Shown: positions 27,848-37,216 of the stretch, piece by piece
How positions within the stretch are numbered: the stretch's first letter is position 1
Layout: every line of letters starts with the position of its first letter
Source of the DNA: Nitrospira sp.
GTDB lineage: Bacteria > Nitrospirota > Nitrospiria > Nitrospirales > Nitrospiraceae
Reading direction: 5' to 3'
DNA: 64,000 nucleotides
Assembly: GCA_031315995.1 (NCBI GenBank)
Contig: JALDRG010000009.1
Location: forward strand, 124,001-188,000
The notes under the pieces: model-generated
What the model was told of the DNA's origin: nothing
The model's input: the letters and a program-made list of their open reading frames with translations, nothing else
The model's database searches: none
Position numbers and translations under genes: made by a program

Positions 27848-29952
27848 GCCAAGCTCCTGGTTTCACCGAGTTCAAGGTCCAGACGGACGGTTTCCATTGC
27901 CTGCAACCGTGTCACGCTTTCCACCTCGTTCAACCCCAAGATCGGAACGGAGTGCAGGATACGATCCGTCAGTTTTCGCAAATGCCGGCGCAATGAGGGG
28001 GAACACAAAATCACCGGTTGATGCCCGCGCCCGACCATTCGTTCTGCGGCCTGCTTCAGTGCAGTGAGCAGTTTCTGTGCCACCAGCGGATCGGGAACCC
28101 ATTGGTTTCCCTGCCCTGCCGCATTCGCCTGATCGGCGAGCGTGCGATCCAAGCGCGGATCGAGTCCGATGATCGGCAACGAGCCGTCCGGCGCCAGATA
28201 GGGCTTCGTAATGGTCCGTCCCAGCGCTTGTCGAGCGACTTCCGTCAAAATATCCGCATCTTTCGTGGTCGCCGCGTGGTCGGCGATCGTTTCAAGAATG
28301 GTTCGCAAGTCACGAATCGGCACGCTCTCGCGCAAGAGATGCGACAACACCCTGACGAGCGTGCCCAACGGAATCAGATTGGGAATCACTTCCTCGACCA
28401 ACTTGGGATGATTCTTGCCGAGTTCATCCAACAAGCCCTGCACTTCTTGCCGACCCAGCAGTTCATGCGCGTGCCGTTTGATGAGTTCTGACAGGTGCGT
28501 CGCGATCGCGGATCCCGGATCCACGACGGTGTATCCCGCCATCTGCGCCTGTTCACGCTGTTTCTCCGGTACCCACATGGCCGGAAGTCCAAACGCCGGT
28601 TCTTTGGTCGGCAGCCCATGGATGGCCCCGCGCTGAGCCGTACCGGGGTCAATGGCCAACACATGCGCCGGCATGACTTCCGACTTGGCCAACTCCACCC
28701 CTTTGAGCAACGCCGCATATTCATTGGGCCTCAGCTGCAGGTTGTCTCGAATGTGAATCGGCGGGAGGACGAAGCCCATTTGCTCGGCAAACTGACGCCG
28801 TAATCCCTTGATACGATCCAGTAAGGTACCGCCCTGCCCTCCATCGACCAAACCGATAAGGCCATAACCGACCTGCACCTCCATGAGGTCCAGAGGAACA
28901 ACCTGGGTGCCGGCCTCTTCAGCCTTGACTTGAGGCGAGGCCGGAGGCGGAACGGCTTCAGCCGTCTTCTGCTGCTCATTGATTTGATAGGCCATCCAGG
29001 CGGTCATGCCGCCGAGCGCGAGGAACGCCAAGTGGGGCAGCCCGGGGACCAGACCCAACGCGAGCAGAATGCCCGAGGCGGTACCGATGGCCTTCGGGGA
29101 GATCAAGACCTGCCGGGTGATCTCGAATCCTAAATTCACCTCGGAAGCCGCCCTGGTGATGACGATACCGGCTGCCGTCGACACAATGAGCGCCGGGACC
29201 TGCGCGACTAATCCTTCACCCACCGTCAGCAACGTATAGGTCTGCGCCGCGGCCGCCAGCGACATGCCCTGTTGTAAGACACCGATGGTCAACCCACCCA
29301 GAATATTCACGAGCGTAATGATGACCGCCGCTACGGCATCGCCGCGCACGAATTTGCTCGAACCATCCATGGCTCCGTAGAAATCCGCCTCCTGCGCGAT
29401 CTCTTTTCGTCGCTGACGGGCTTCCTTGTCATTGATCAGTCCGGCGTTCAGATCCGCATCGATGCTCATCTGTTTGCCGGGCATAGCGTCCAAGGTGAAT
29501 CGCGCGGCGACTTCGGCGACTCGACCGGCGCCTTTCGTGATGACCACGAAGTTGATGATGACCAAAATCGTGAACACCACCAGACCGACGGTATAGTTTC
29601 CGCCGACGACGAACGTCCCAAAGGCCCGAATGACTTCGCCCGCAGCGGCGGCGCCTTCGTTGCCGTGCAACAGAATCAATCGCGTAGAGGCAATGTTGAG
29701 CGCCAGACGCAGGAGCGTGACCATCAGCAAGATCGACGGGAAGACGGAGAACTCCAGCGGGCGGCGCACCTGCATTCCGACGAGCAGAATGATGATCGAT
29801 AGGGTGATGTTGAAGCTCAGCAAGAGATCCAAGAAGAAACGCGGAAGGGGGATCAGCATCACCATCAGAATCCCCACCACCCCCACGGACATCAGAATGT
29901 CCGGGTGTTTCACCAGGGATGTGGTGGGAAGCGATGTGTTCTCGTTGCTCAT
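27844..29952 (-). CDS. flhA: Flagellar export gate protein FlhA
   Basis: LSFNITLSIIILLVGMQVRRPLEFSVFPSILLMVTLLRLALNIASTRLILLHG; TKGAGRVAEVAARFTLDAMPGKQMSIDADLNAG. Confidence 0.98.
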   Translation of the reverse strand: MSNENTSLPTTSLVKHPDILMSVGVVGILMVMLIPLPRFFLDLLLSFNITLSIIILLVGMQVRRPLEFSVFPSILLMVTLLRLALNIASTRLILLHGNEGAAAAGEVIRAFGTFVVGGNYTVGLVVFTILVIINFVVITKGAGRVAEVAARFTLDAMPGKQMSIDADLNAGLINDKEARQRRKEIAQEADFYGAMDGSSKFVRGDAVAAVIITLVNILGGLTIGVLQQGMSLAAAAQTYTLLTVGEGLVAQVPALIVSTAAGIVITRAASEVNLGFEITRQVLISPKAIGTASGILLALGLVPGLPHLAFLALGGMTAWMAYQINEQQKTAEAVPPPASPQVKAEEAGTQVVPLDLMEVQVGYGLIGLVDGGQGGTLLDRIKGLRRQFAEQMGFVLPPIHIRDNLQLRPNEYAALLKGVELAKSEVMPAHVLAIDPGTAQRGAIHGLPTKEPAFGLPAMWVPEKQREQAQMAGYTVVDPGSAIATHLSELIKRHAHELLGRQEVQGLLDELGKNHPKLVEEVIPNLIPLGTLVRVLSHLLRESVPIRDLRTILETIADHAATTKDADILTEVARQALGRTITKPYLAPDGSLPIIGLDPRLDRTLADQANAAGQGNQWVPDPLVAQKLLTALKQAAERMVGRGHQPVILCSPSLRRHLRKLTDRILHSVPILGLNEVESVTRLQAMETVRLDLELGETRSLA

Positions 29953-29974
29953 CTATGCTCCATGATGTGCCGGA

Positions 29975-31063
29975 TTAGGCCGGCGGCAATTTTCCGCGCA
30001 CGCGATACACGAAGGCGAGAATTTCAGCGACGGCTCGGTAGAGGTCTTCCGGAACTTCACGGCCCACCTCGACCAATTTAAACAGGGTGCGTGCGACCAA
30101 CTTGTTTTCGACGATCATGACCCCATGGTGACGACCGATTTCCCGGATCTTTTCGGCGACGAAACCGGCGCCCTTTGCGACCACGACCGGAGCCCCCATG
30201 GCCTTCGAGTCATACTTCAGCGCGACGGCCAGGTGCGTCGGATTGGTGATGATCACATCCGCCTTCGGCACCGCGGCCATCATGCGTTTTCGAGACATCT
30301 CCTTCTGTGTGCTGCGGATCTTCGCCTTCAGTCCGGGATCACCCTCAGCGGCGCGACTCTCCTCTTTGATTTCGTCGCGCGACATGCGCAAGTCGCGTTC
30401 CCATTGAAAGCGTTGAAATCCATAGTCGAGTGCGCCGATCACCAGGGTCGCTCCGCCCATCATGAGCGCGGCCTTGAAGGTCGCCCATCCGACGGTCGGC
30501 AGGAGGATTTCCATCCCGAATTGCGTCAGCGGCGAAAACAGCACCATGTCCTGCTTGATCGTGAGATATCCGACGCCGCCGATCGCGAATATCTTGAGCC
30601 AGGATTTGACGAGTTCGCTCAACGACCGAACCGAGAAGAGCCGGGAGAACCCGCCCATCGGATTGATGCGCGACACCTCCATCTGGAGGCCATCCCGTTT
30701 CCAGAGGAAACCGGTTTGCATCAGGTTGGCGCTGACTCCGACGACCGCGATACCAGCCACGACCGGCCCGAGCATGACAAACACATCCAGGCCGATCTGC
30801 CTCAAGATCAAATGCAGATGATCCAGACTGAGCGTCCGATGGGCGGACTCCTCCATGGATGCGCTAAGCCACACTTGGAGCGATTTCCGTAGCCCCTGTA
30901 GAATGCCCGGGGTCATCCAATAGAGAGCGCCCAGGCTGCCCATCAATCCGACGGCCATTGCGGCATCGCGGCTAAGAGCGATCTGGCCTTTCGCTCTCGC
31001 ATCTGCTTTGCGTTTCGGGGTTGCCTGTTCTGTCCGATTCTGTGCGCTGTCAGCCATGGCCAA
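29975..31063 (-). CDS. flhB: Flagellar export protein FlhB
   Basis: NRTEQATPKRKADARAKGQIALSRD; autocleavage motif ADVIITNPTHLAVALKYD. Confidence 0.97.
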   Translation of the reverse strand: MAMADSAQNRTEQATPKRKADARAKGQIALSRDAAMAVGLMGSLGALYWMTPGILQGLRKSLQVWLSASMEESAHRTLSLDHLHLILRQIGLDVFVMLGPVVAGIAVVGVSANLMQTGFLWKRDGLQMEVSRINPMGGFSRLFSVRSLSELVKSWLKIFAIGGVGYLTIKQDMVLFSPLTQFGMEILLPTVGWATFKAALMMGGATLVIGALDYGFQRFQWERDLRMSRDEIKEESRAAEGDPGLKAKIRSTQKEMSRKRMMAAVPKADVIITNPTHLAVALKYDSKAMGAPVVVAKGAGFVAEKIREIGRHHGVMIVENKLVARTLFKLVEVGREVPEDLYRAVAEILAFVYRVRGKLPPA

Positions 31064-31838
31064 GAGCCTTCAAGAGTCCCAGGATAGTGTCCACCAAGGT
31101 CAGAAACTCTTTTTCAAATAACGACAGTGTGAAGGGCATGGCGAGGCTCATCGCAAGCAGGCCGGCCCCGATGGTGATCGGAAAACTCGTCACAAAGACG
31201 TTCATCTGAGGTACGGCTCGACCGAGGATCGCGAGAACGGTATTCACGATGAGGAGGGTCGCAAAGACGGGAGCCGCTAACTTGAGCGCGACCCCCAGCA
31301 TGTTCTGCGCCAAGTGAATGATGTCCTCCGCAATGCCCTCGGACAACTTGGCCCCGAACGGCGGCACAAACTCGTAGCTCATGCCGATGGCATGCACGAC
31401 CATGAGATGCGCATTGAGGGACAGAAACACCAGCGACCCGAGCGTGAGTTGGAATTGCGCAATCAGCGGCGCATTTTGATGGCTCATAGGATCGAACATC
31501 TGAATCGCGCCGAACCCCATCTGCGTGCCGATCATGTCGCCGGCAACCTGGAAGCCCGAGAACAGCAGCCGCACCGCCAAGCCGATGGTAAGGCCGATCA
31601 GAAACTCGCTGCCGATCCCGGCGATGACGATGACGGGGTCAGTCGGAAGACTCGGCAATTGAATGATCGGGGTCAGCACCAGACCCAACATGGTCACCAG
31701 CCCGGTTTTGACCGGCATCGGAATCGTACGCGTATTGAGGATGGGGAAGACGCTGACGATGCCCGCAATCCTCACCAGCAAGATTGAAAAGGCCTGAAAC
31801 TGAGGCAGGGCGAAATGCAGGGTTTGGGCGACGTTCAT
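31050..31838 (-). CDS. fliR: Flagellar export protein FliR
   Basis: FSILLVRIAGIVSVFPILNTRTIPMPVKTGLVTMLGLVLTPII; GDMIGTQMGFGAIQMFDPMSHQNAPLIAQF. Confidence 0.95.
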   Translation of the reverse strand: MNVAQTLHFALPQFQAFSILLVRIAGIVSVFPILNTRTIPMPVKTGLVTMLGLVLTPIIQLPSLPTDPVIVIAGIGSEFLIGLTIGLAVRLLFSGFQVAGDMIGTQMGFGAIQMFDPMSHQNAPLIAQFQLTLGSLVFLSLNAHLMVVHAIGMSYEFVPPFGAKLSEGIAEDIIHLAQNMLGVALKLAAPVFATLLIVNTVLAILGRAVPQMNVFVTSFPITIGAGLLAMSLAMPFTLSLFEKEFLTLVDTILGLLKALGHG

Positions 31839-31854
31839 GGTGGTGTCCGGTCTC

Positions 31855-32124
31855 TCAGTGGATCAGCGTCGGAATACTCGTGATGATATGGGTCATAAAG
31901 GCAATCAAGACGCCCATCATCCACGGGAGAAACAACAGCGTGGCGGCGAACACCGCCAGCACCTTCGGGACGAAGGTCAAGGTCGCTTCGTTGATCTGCG
32001 TCATCGCCTGAAAGCTGCTGACCAGCAACCCGACGATCAGGCTCAGCCCCAATATCGGCGCCGAGACCAACATGGCGGTTTCGATGGCTTGGCGGCCGAT
32101 TTCTGTGACCGTTTCAATCGTCAT
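31855..32124 (-). CDS. fliQ: Flagellar export protein FliQ
   Basis: MTIETVTEIGRQAIETAMLVSAPILGLSLIVGLLVSSFQAMTQINEATLTFVPKVLAVFAATLLFLPWMMGVLIAFM; start corrected from the longer track ORF. Confidence 0.95.
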   Translation of the reverse strand: MTIETVTEIGRQAIETAMLVSAPILGLSLIVGLLVSSFQAMTQINEATLTFVPKVLAVFAATLLFLPWMMGVLIAFMTHIITSIPTLIH

Positions 32125-32135
32125 GGGCGGGTATC

Positions 32136-32951
32136 CTATTGAAAGCTCTTGACCATCGATCCGACGACCAGGTACCAGCCGTCGGCGAGGACGAACAAAA
32201 TCAGTTTGAACGGCAACGAAATCATGACGGGGGGCAGCAACATCATGCCCATGGACATCAACACGCTGGCCACGACCATATCCACGATGAGGAACGGAAT
32301 GTAGAGGAGGAATCCGATCTGAAACGAGATGCGCAGCTCGCTCAAAACGAATGCGGGAATGATGACGTGAATCGGAACCTGCTCCACTTGCGTCGCTTTG
32401 GGAGCGTGCGAGAGCTCCATGAACAACTCCAGATCCTTGTCGCGCATTTGTTTCAACATGAACGCACGAATCGGTTGAATGCCTCGGTTCCACGCGTCTT
32501 CGTACCCGATCTGTTCGGCGAGCAACGGCTGAAGAGCGTCTTTGTAGACGGCCTGTCCCACGGGGGCCATCACGAACATCGTCAGAAACAGCGCCAAGCT
32601 GATCAACACTTGGTTGGGCGGGACCTGCTGCGTGCCCAGGGCTTGGCGAAGAAACGACAGCACGATGACCATGCGCGTGAACGACGTCACCATGATGAAC
32701 ATGGCGGGAGCCAAAGAGAGAACGGTGAACAGCGCGAGAATTTGCAGGACCACGGCGGTCTGTTTGGTGCCGCCCTGGCCCAGGTCGAGCGTCAAGGAAG
32801 GCCCTTCCGCGTGAACGGCTGACGCACTGAACAGGCTAGCGAGAATTACCAGACCGATGGCGAGACCGGCCGATCGCCTCGGTCGTCGAGGGACCGAGGC
32901 CCGTCCCTGTACACACGCAGCACTACCTTGTTGCACGACGCCCCTCCTCAA
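32136..32951 (-). CDS. fliP: Flagellar export protein FliP
   Basis: TVLSLAPAMFIMVTSFTRMVIVLSFLRQALGTQQVPPNQVLISLALFLTMFVMAP; VASVLMSMGMMLLPPVMISLPFKLILFVLADGWYLVVGSMVKSFQ. Start uncertain. Confidence 0.96.
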   Translation of the reverse strand: MRRGVVQQGSAACVQGRASVPRRPRRSAGLAIGLVILASLFSASAVHAEGPSLTLDLGQGGTKQTAVVLQILALFTVLSLAPAMFIMVTSFTRMVIVLSFLRQALGTQQVPPNQVLISLALFLTMFVMAPVGQAVYKDALQPLLAEQIGYEDAWNRGIQPIRAFMLKQMRDKDLELFMELSHAPKATQVEQVPIHVIIPAFVLSELRISFQIGFLLYIPFLIVDMVVASVLMSMGMMLLPPVMISLPFKLILFVLADGWYLVVGSMVKSFQ

Positions 32952-33291
32952 GGTGGTCCGAATGAATGATCCCGGAAACCGACGTCAAGGGGCTTGCTGA
33001 CGCGTCAGCCATAAGGCGTTTCACCACTTCCGGATCGGTGATCTTTCCGAGCGGAACCACATCGGTCGCAGTCGTGCCGAGGATCAAGACCTCTCCCGCG
33101 ACAGCCACCACCATCACCTGCTTTCTGGAGCCCAGCGGACCGCTTCCCAAAATCCGGACCAACGGCGTGCCGTTCACTGGAAGAAACCGTCGCCCGACGG
33201 CGGATCGCGCCACCGCCAGCAGCCCCAGAATCAAGGCCAACACGATCCCGAGCGACGACACCATGCGAACCACACTGTCCCAAATTTCCAT
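32923..33291 (-). CDS. fliO: FliO-like flagellar protein
   Basis: One TM segment then ILGSGPLGSRKQVMVVAVAGEVLILGTTATDVVPLGKI; between fliN and fliP. Confidence 0.82.
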   Translation of the reverse strand: MEIWDSVVRMVSSLGIVLALILGLLAVARSAVGRRFLPVNGTPLVRILGSGPLGSRKQVMVVAVAGEVLILGTTATDVVPLGKITDPEVVKRLMADASASPLTSVSGIIHSDHLEEGRRATR

Positions 33292-33339
33292 GGCAACCGT
33301 TCATTCCCCTCGCCGACATCGCGGCGACCTTGCTGCACC

Positions 33340-33708
33340 CTATCCGAGTTGCTGAATCCGCTGGTTAGCACTGACGACATCGGTGAGGCGAATCCCGAAT
33401 TTTTCGTTGACGACAACCACCTCGCCGCGCGCCACCAATTTGTTGTTCACCAGGACTTCCATCGGTTCGCCCGCCAGCTTACTGAGTTCGATGACCGACC
33501 CCTGCCCGAGTTGGAGCAACTCCCGAATCAGCATCCGTGTCGAGCCGATCTGCACCGTGACTTGCAGGGGGATATCGAGCACGAACTCGATATTCTTGTG
33601 GGCCGGCACGGCACCCTGGTTGTCGACCGGTGGAAACGAGGTCGGTTGCGGGTTCATCTCGTCGGCGTTGGAAGAATCCGACTGTGTCGTTGTGTCGCCG
33701 TTGCCCAT
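33340..33708 (-). CDS. fliN: Flagellar motor switch protein FliN
   Basis: IEFVLDIPLQVTVQIGSTRMLIRELLQLGQGSVIELSKLAGEPMEVLVNNKLVARGEVVVVNEKFGIRLTDVVSANQRI. Confidence 0.96.
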   Translation of the reverse strand: MGNGDTTTQSDSSNADEMNPQPTSFPPVDNQGAVPAHKNIEFVLDIPLQVTVQIGSTRMLIRELLQLGQGSVIELSKLAGEPMEVLVNNKLVARGEVVVVNEKFGIRLTDVVSANQRIQQLG

Positions 33709-33737
33709 GCGCCAATCTCCTTTGCTGCCGACAAACC

Positions 33738-34709
33738 CTAACTCAATATCTTGGTGACCCGGCAGGCATGATTGCCCTTAAACACTCCCGGTTGTCCGTG
33801 AAACTTCGGATCGCCTTCGACCAGGCACAGCATCGGATCGCCCGGATGTTGGTCCAGCATCAGCACATCGCCGATGTTGAAGTTGAGCAAGTCCTGTACG
33901 TTGATGCGAGCCGTTCCCAGTTGCACGGTAACGGCCACGTCGCACTCCTGCAGCGAATCTTTGAAACGGCTGCCCCAACTACTGTCTTGCTCGACGTTGT
34001 CTGCTACCAGGCCTGAATATAGCTTCTCCTTGATCGGCTCCAACATGGAGTATGGGTACACGACAAACATTTCTCGGGAGTTATCGCCCAGGTGAACCTG
34101 CAACGTCACCACCATCACGATTTCCGACGTCGTTACGATCATGGCGAACTGCGGGTTGCTCTCTGAGCGGCAATAGCCGACCTTCACCGGCATGACAGCC
34201 TGCCAGGCTTTCTCCAGATCGACGAGCGCTTGCTGCGCCATTTTTTTCACCAATCGCACTTGAATTGGACTGAACTCTCTACCTTCCGGCTTCACATGGG
34301 TTTGCACTTTTCCGCCGAAGAAGAAATCCACAATCAGGCATACCAGGGTGGCATCCATGATGTAGAGTCCATTGCCACGCAACGGTTCCATGGCGAACAG
34401 ATTGAAGGAGGACGGCACCGGAATTTTTTGAATATAATCACCGAACTTGACAAGTTGGGTCCCGAGGACGCTGAATTCGATTTTTTCTCGCAGCACGCCG
34501 CTCCACGAGATGGATTGCTGGCGCGTAAAACGATCGTTGATCATCTCCATCGTGGGCATGCGCCCGCGAATGATGCGCTCCTGGCTGGTGAGACTGTAGG
34601 CCTTGACGCCGCCCGGATCGTCCTCTTCTTTCGGAGCCGTTTCGACCTCGCCAGACATCACTCCGCCCATCAGGGCGTCGATTTCCTCTTGCGACAGTAT
34701 CTTGTCCAT
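33738..34709 (-). CDS. fliM: Flagellar motor switch protein FliM
   Basis: MDKILSQEEIDALMGGVMSGE...KAYSLTSQERIIRGRMPTMEMINDRFTR; start corrected to internal Met. Confidence 0.96.
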   Translation of the reverse strand: MDKILSQEEIDALMGGVMSGEVETAPKEEDDPGGVKAYSLTSQERIIRGRMPTMEMINDRFTRQQSISWSGVLREKIEFSVLGTQLVKFGDYIQKIPVPSSFNLFAMEPLRGNGLYIMDATLVCLIVDFFFGGKVQTHVKPEGREFSPIQVRLVKKMAQQALVDLEKAWQAVMPVKVGYCRSESNPQFAMIVTTSEIVMVVTLQVHLGDNSREMFVVYPYSMLEPIKEKLYSGLVADNVEQDSSWGSRFKDSLQECDVAVTVQLGTARINVQDLLNFNIGDVLMLDQHPGDPMLCLVEGDPKFHGQPGVFKGNHACRVTKILS

Positions 34710-34734
34710 GACGTCCTCGGAGAGCGCCGAAGCG

Positions 34735-35277
34735 CTACTGAATGACAAAGTCCGTGAAGTAGGCCGTCTTGACCGATTTCTTGGGAAGGAGGCCATTGAT
34801 ACGCTGTGTCACGTCTTCACGCAGCTTGTATTTTCCCTGTGGAGAACGCGCGGTCACGGAATCCAGACTGGTCAGCAAGACCAGTATGGCATCGCGAATT
34901 TGCGGCGTTCGGGCCTTGACGTCTTCGACGGCGCTGGAGCCTTCCATTTCGAGTTTCATCGTGACTTTGAGGTACCGCACTTCCGGCGAATCAGCGAGAT
35001 TGACGATAAAGGGATCCAAGTCGGCAATCGCCCCCGCCTCGCCTCCCGCAGCATGTCCGCCTTCTTTGGCCGCAGTTTCCCCGTGAGCCGCTGGTTTTTC
35101 AGCCGCGCCTTCAGCAGTCGGTTTATCGGACGAGCCGGACATCATTTTGAACATCACAAATGCTCCACCGAGTGCAACGATCAGCGTCCCTCCCAGGAGG
35201 ATGAGAACCATCTTCATAGGCATCCCCGCTGGTGCCACGGGCGCGGCGGGCGCCTTCTCTTCAGCTGCTTCTGACAT
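34735..35277 (-). CDS. fliL: Flagellar basal-body-associated protein FliL
   Basis: MSEAAEEKAPAAPVAPAGMPMKMVLILLGGTLIVALGGAFVMFKMM...IADLDPFIVNLADSPEVRYLKVTMKLEM; KSVKTAYFTDFVIQ. Confidence 0.94.
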   Translation of the reverse strand: MSEAAEEKAPAAPVAPAGMPMKMVLILLGGTLIVALGGAFVMFKMMSGSSDKPTAEGAAEKPAAHGETAAKEGGHAAGGEAGAIADLDPFIVNLADSPEVRYLKVTMKLEMEGSSAVEDVKARTPQIRDAILVLLTSLDSVTARSPQGKYKLREDVTQRINGLLPKKSVKTAYFTDFVIQ

Positions 35278-35319
35278 ACAGACCTCCTGCGGACAGTGGT
35301 TGCCGGTGTTGGTCGATTG

Positions 35320-35335
35320 TGCAATGCATATGCCA
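35320..35335 (-). promoter_or_regulatory. Candidate sigma-54 -24/-12 promoter for the fliL operon
   Basis: Minus strand TGGCATATGCATTGCA: TGGCA-N6-TTGCA, GG-N10-GC spacing, about 43 bp upstream of fliL start. Confidence 0.65.
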
Positions 35336-35612
35336 CGCGAGGGACTGCAACAGACCTCCGCCGTTATCAACGAACGCTTCAGTGTATGCGATAAGACCCT
35401 GATTTCAGGCCACTACGCTTCGCAGAAGCCGGTGCTCGATTACCAGACTGGCAACGTTGTCAGTCCGGTGACGCGGGATTCGAGAGGCCCGACAGAATGT
35501 TGACGAAGAGAAGAAAACGTCGAAGGTTTGTGCGAAGAAAATACGCTAGGAAGAAATTGCCGAGTTGTGCCCTGACGCGCCTCCATCGAGTGCGCATCAG
35601 GGCTCTACTGGC

Positions 35613-36836
35613 CTATCGCTTGAGATTCACGAGTTCTTGCAACATTTCGTCGCTGGTTGTAATCGCGCGTGAATTGGCTTGAAACGCACGCTGGGTAATA
35701 ATCATGTCGACGAACTCTTTGCCCAAGTCGACGTTTGACTGCTCGATGGTCCCAGACAGGACTCTCCCTAAGCCGTTTGTCGTCGGCGCACCGGACAACG
35801 GCGCGCCTGACTCAATGGTTTCAAGAAAGTGATTGTCGCCGTTGCTGACCAAACCATCTGGATTAAGGAAGCGGTTCAAAACCACTTGTGCCAGAGCCCT
35901 GGTCTGCCCATTGGTGAATTGCGCCACTACCTGCCCCTGTTTATCGACGCTGATTCGATCGAGAGTTCCTGATGCAAATCCGTTCTGCGTTTGACTGATG
36001 ATACCGGACGCGGACCCGAATTGAGTCATTCCTGCAAGACTCACCGTGACGGTCTGAGGCGTCGTGGCACCGTTGGTCAACGCAGCAGTCACGGTCTGGG
36101 TTCCTCCGGCCGTCAACGCTCCACTGGCGTTAAACGTCATATTAGTTTGCGCGGCGGCCGTGCCACCATCAATCTGAGAGTACACGCCCCAGGCATTCGC
36201 AGCCGTCTTCCGGAAATACAACTGCATCTGATGGGAGTCGCCCAGGGAATCATAGAAGGTCATCCCCGTAGAGAAATTGTAGGACGTGGTATCAGTGACG
36301 CTGAACGCCGTCGTAGGCGCCGTGGCATTCGCATTGAGGTTGCCGAGAATCGTTGCCGTGGCGGTCGTCTGTGGCGCCACCGCGCTCGACGACAACGTGA
36401 TGCCTCCGATGGTGCTCGTGATGTTACCGTTGGCGTCGGCCTGGTACCCTTGAAGCAGGGCACCGGCCGAATCGATGACTTGCCCGAGATTGTCGACCTT
36501 GAACTGGCCGGCTCGCGTATAAAAATTGGCGCCGGAGCTGTTCCGCACAAGATAAAAGCCATTTCCATCGATTGCCAAATCGAACGTATTGCCTGTGGTG
36601 GTGATCGATCCCTGCGTGAAGTTAGTTTGAACATCGTTCATATACACCCCGAGGCCGACTTGATCGCCACCGCTTCCACCAGCCAGACTAGCTGAAATCA
36701 GGTCCGAAAATGTCGCGCGGCTGGACTTAAACCCCGCCGTTCCAATATTGGCGATGTTATTACCAATGACGCCCATGGCATTGCCGTATGAGCTTAGTCC
36801 GGTCACTGCAGTAAACATTGATGTGAGAATACCCAT
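35613..36836 (-). CDS. flgE: Flagellar hook protein FlgE
   Basis: MGILTSMFTAVTGLSSYGNAMGVIGNNIANIGTAGFKSSRATFSDLIS; C-term EQSNVDLGKEFVDMIITQRAFQANSRAITTSDEMLQELVNLKR. Confidence 0.95.
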   Translation of the reverse strand: MGILTSMFTAVTGLSSYGNAMGVIGNNIANIGTAGFKSSRATFSDLISASLAGGSGGDQVGLGVYMNDVQTNFTQGSITTTGNTFDLAIDGNGFYLVRNSSGANFYTRAGQFKVDNLGQVIDSAGALLQGYQADANGNITSTIGGITLSSSAVAPQTTATATILGNLNANATAPTTAFSVTDTTSYNFSTGMTFYDSLGDSHQMQLYFRKTAANAWGVYSQIDGGTAAAQTNMTFNASGALTAGGTQTVTAALTNGATTPQTVTVSLAGMTQFGSASGIISQTQNGFASGTLDRISVDKQGQVVAQFTNGQTRALAQVVLNRFLNPDGLVSNGDNHFLETIESGAPLSGAPTTNGLGRVLSGTIEQSNVDLGKEFVDMIITQRAFQANSRAITTSDEMLQELVNLKR

Positions 36837-36911
36837 GCTGCGATTCTCCTTGTTGCCGAGATTTGTACTCGCGTGGTTCCGTCCCAGACCGACCTGTAGG
36901 ACGACTTGTTT

Positions 36912-37205
36912 CTATGCCGTAGTGGATGCCGTAGCCGTACTGGCTTTGTTCTGGGCGGCCTCCTGAAGCGATACACTTTTCTCCATCAACGACACCAACT
37001 TCGACATTTGGTCCAGCTGGGAGAACTGTGCCGTCTGTGCGATGAAGTCCTTATCCTCGACCGGCTTCAACGGATCCTGATTTTGAAGCTGCGTCAGAAG
37101 CAACTTCAAAAAATCTTGCTGGCCCAGTATTTTTTGGCCATTGACGGTCGGTGTGTTCGATGAGTCCACTGCGGTCGCTTGCGTGATCACATTGCTGAAA
37201 TCCAT
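36912..37205 (-). CDS. flgD: Flagellar hook-capping protein FlgD, short form
   Basis: [45 protein letters not shown]; only 97 aa. Confidence 0.9.
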   Translation of the reverse strand: MDFSNVITQATAVDSSNTPTVNGQKILGQQDFLKLLLTQLQNQDPLKPVEDKDFIAQTAQFSQLDQMSKLVSLMEKSVSLQEAAQNKASTATASTTA

Positions 37206-37216
37206 AAAGCCTCCAA

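Noticed and set aside
32125-32493. N-terminal part of ORF 31855..32493
   Set aside because: Out-of-frame read-through of fliP; only the last 89 aa are FliQ.
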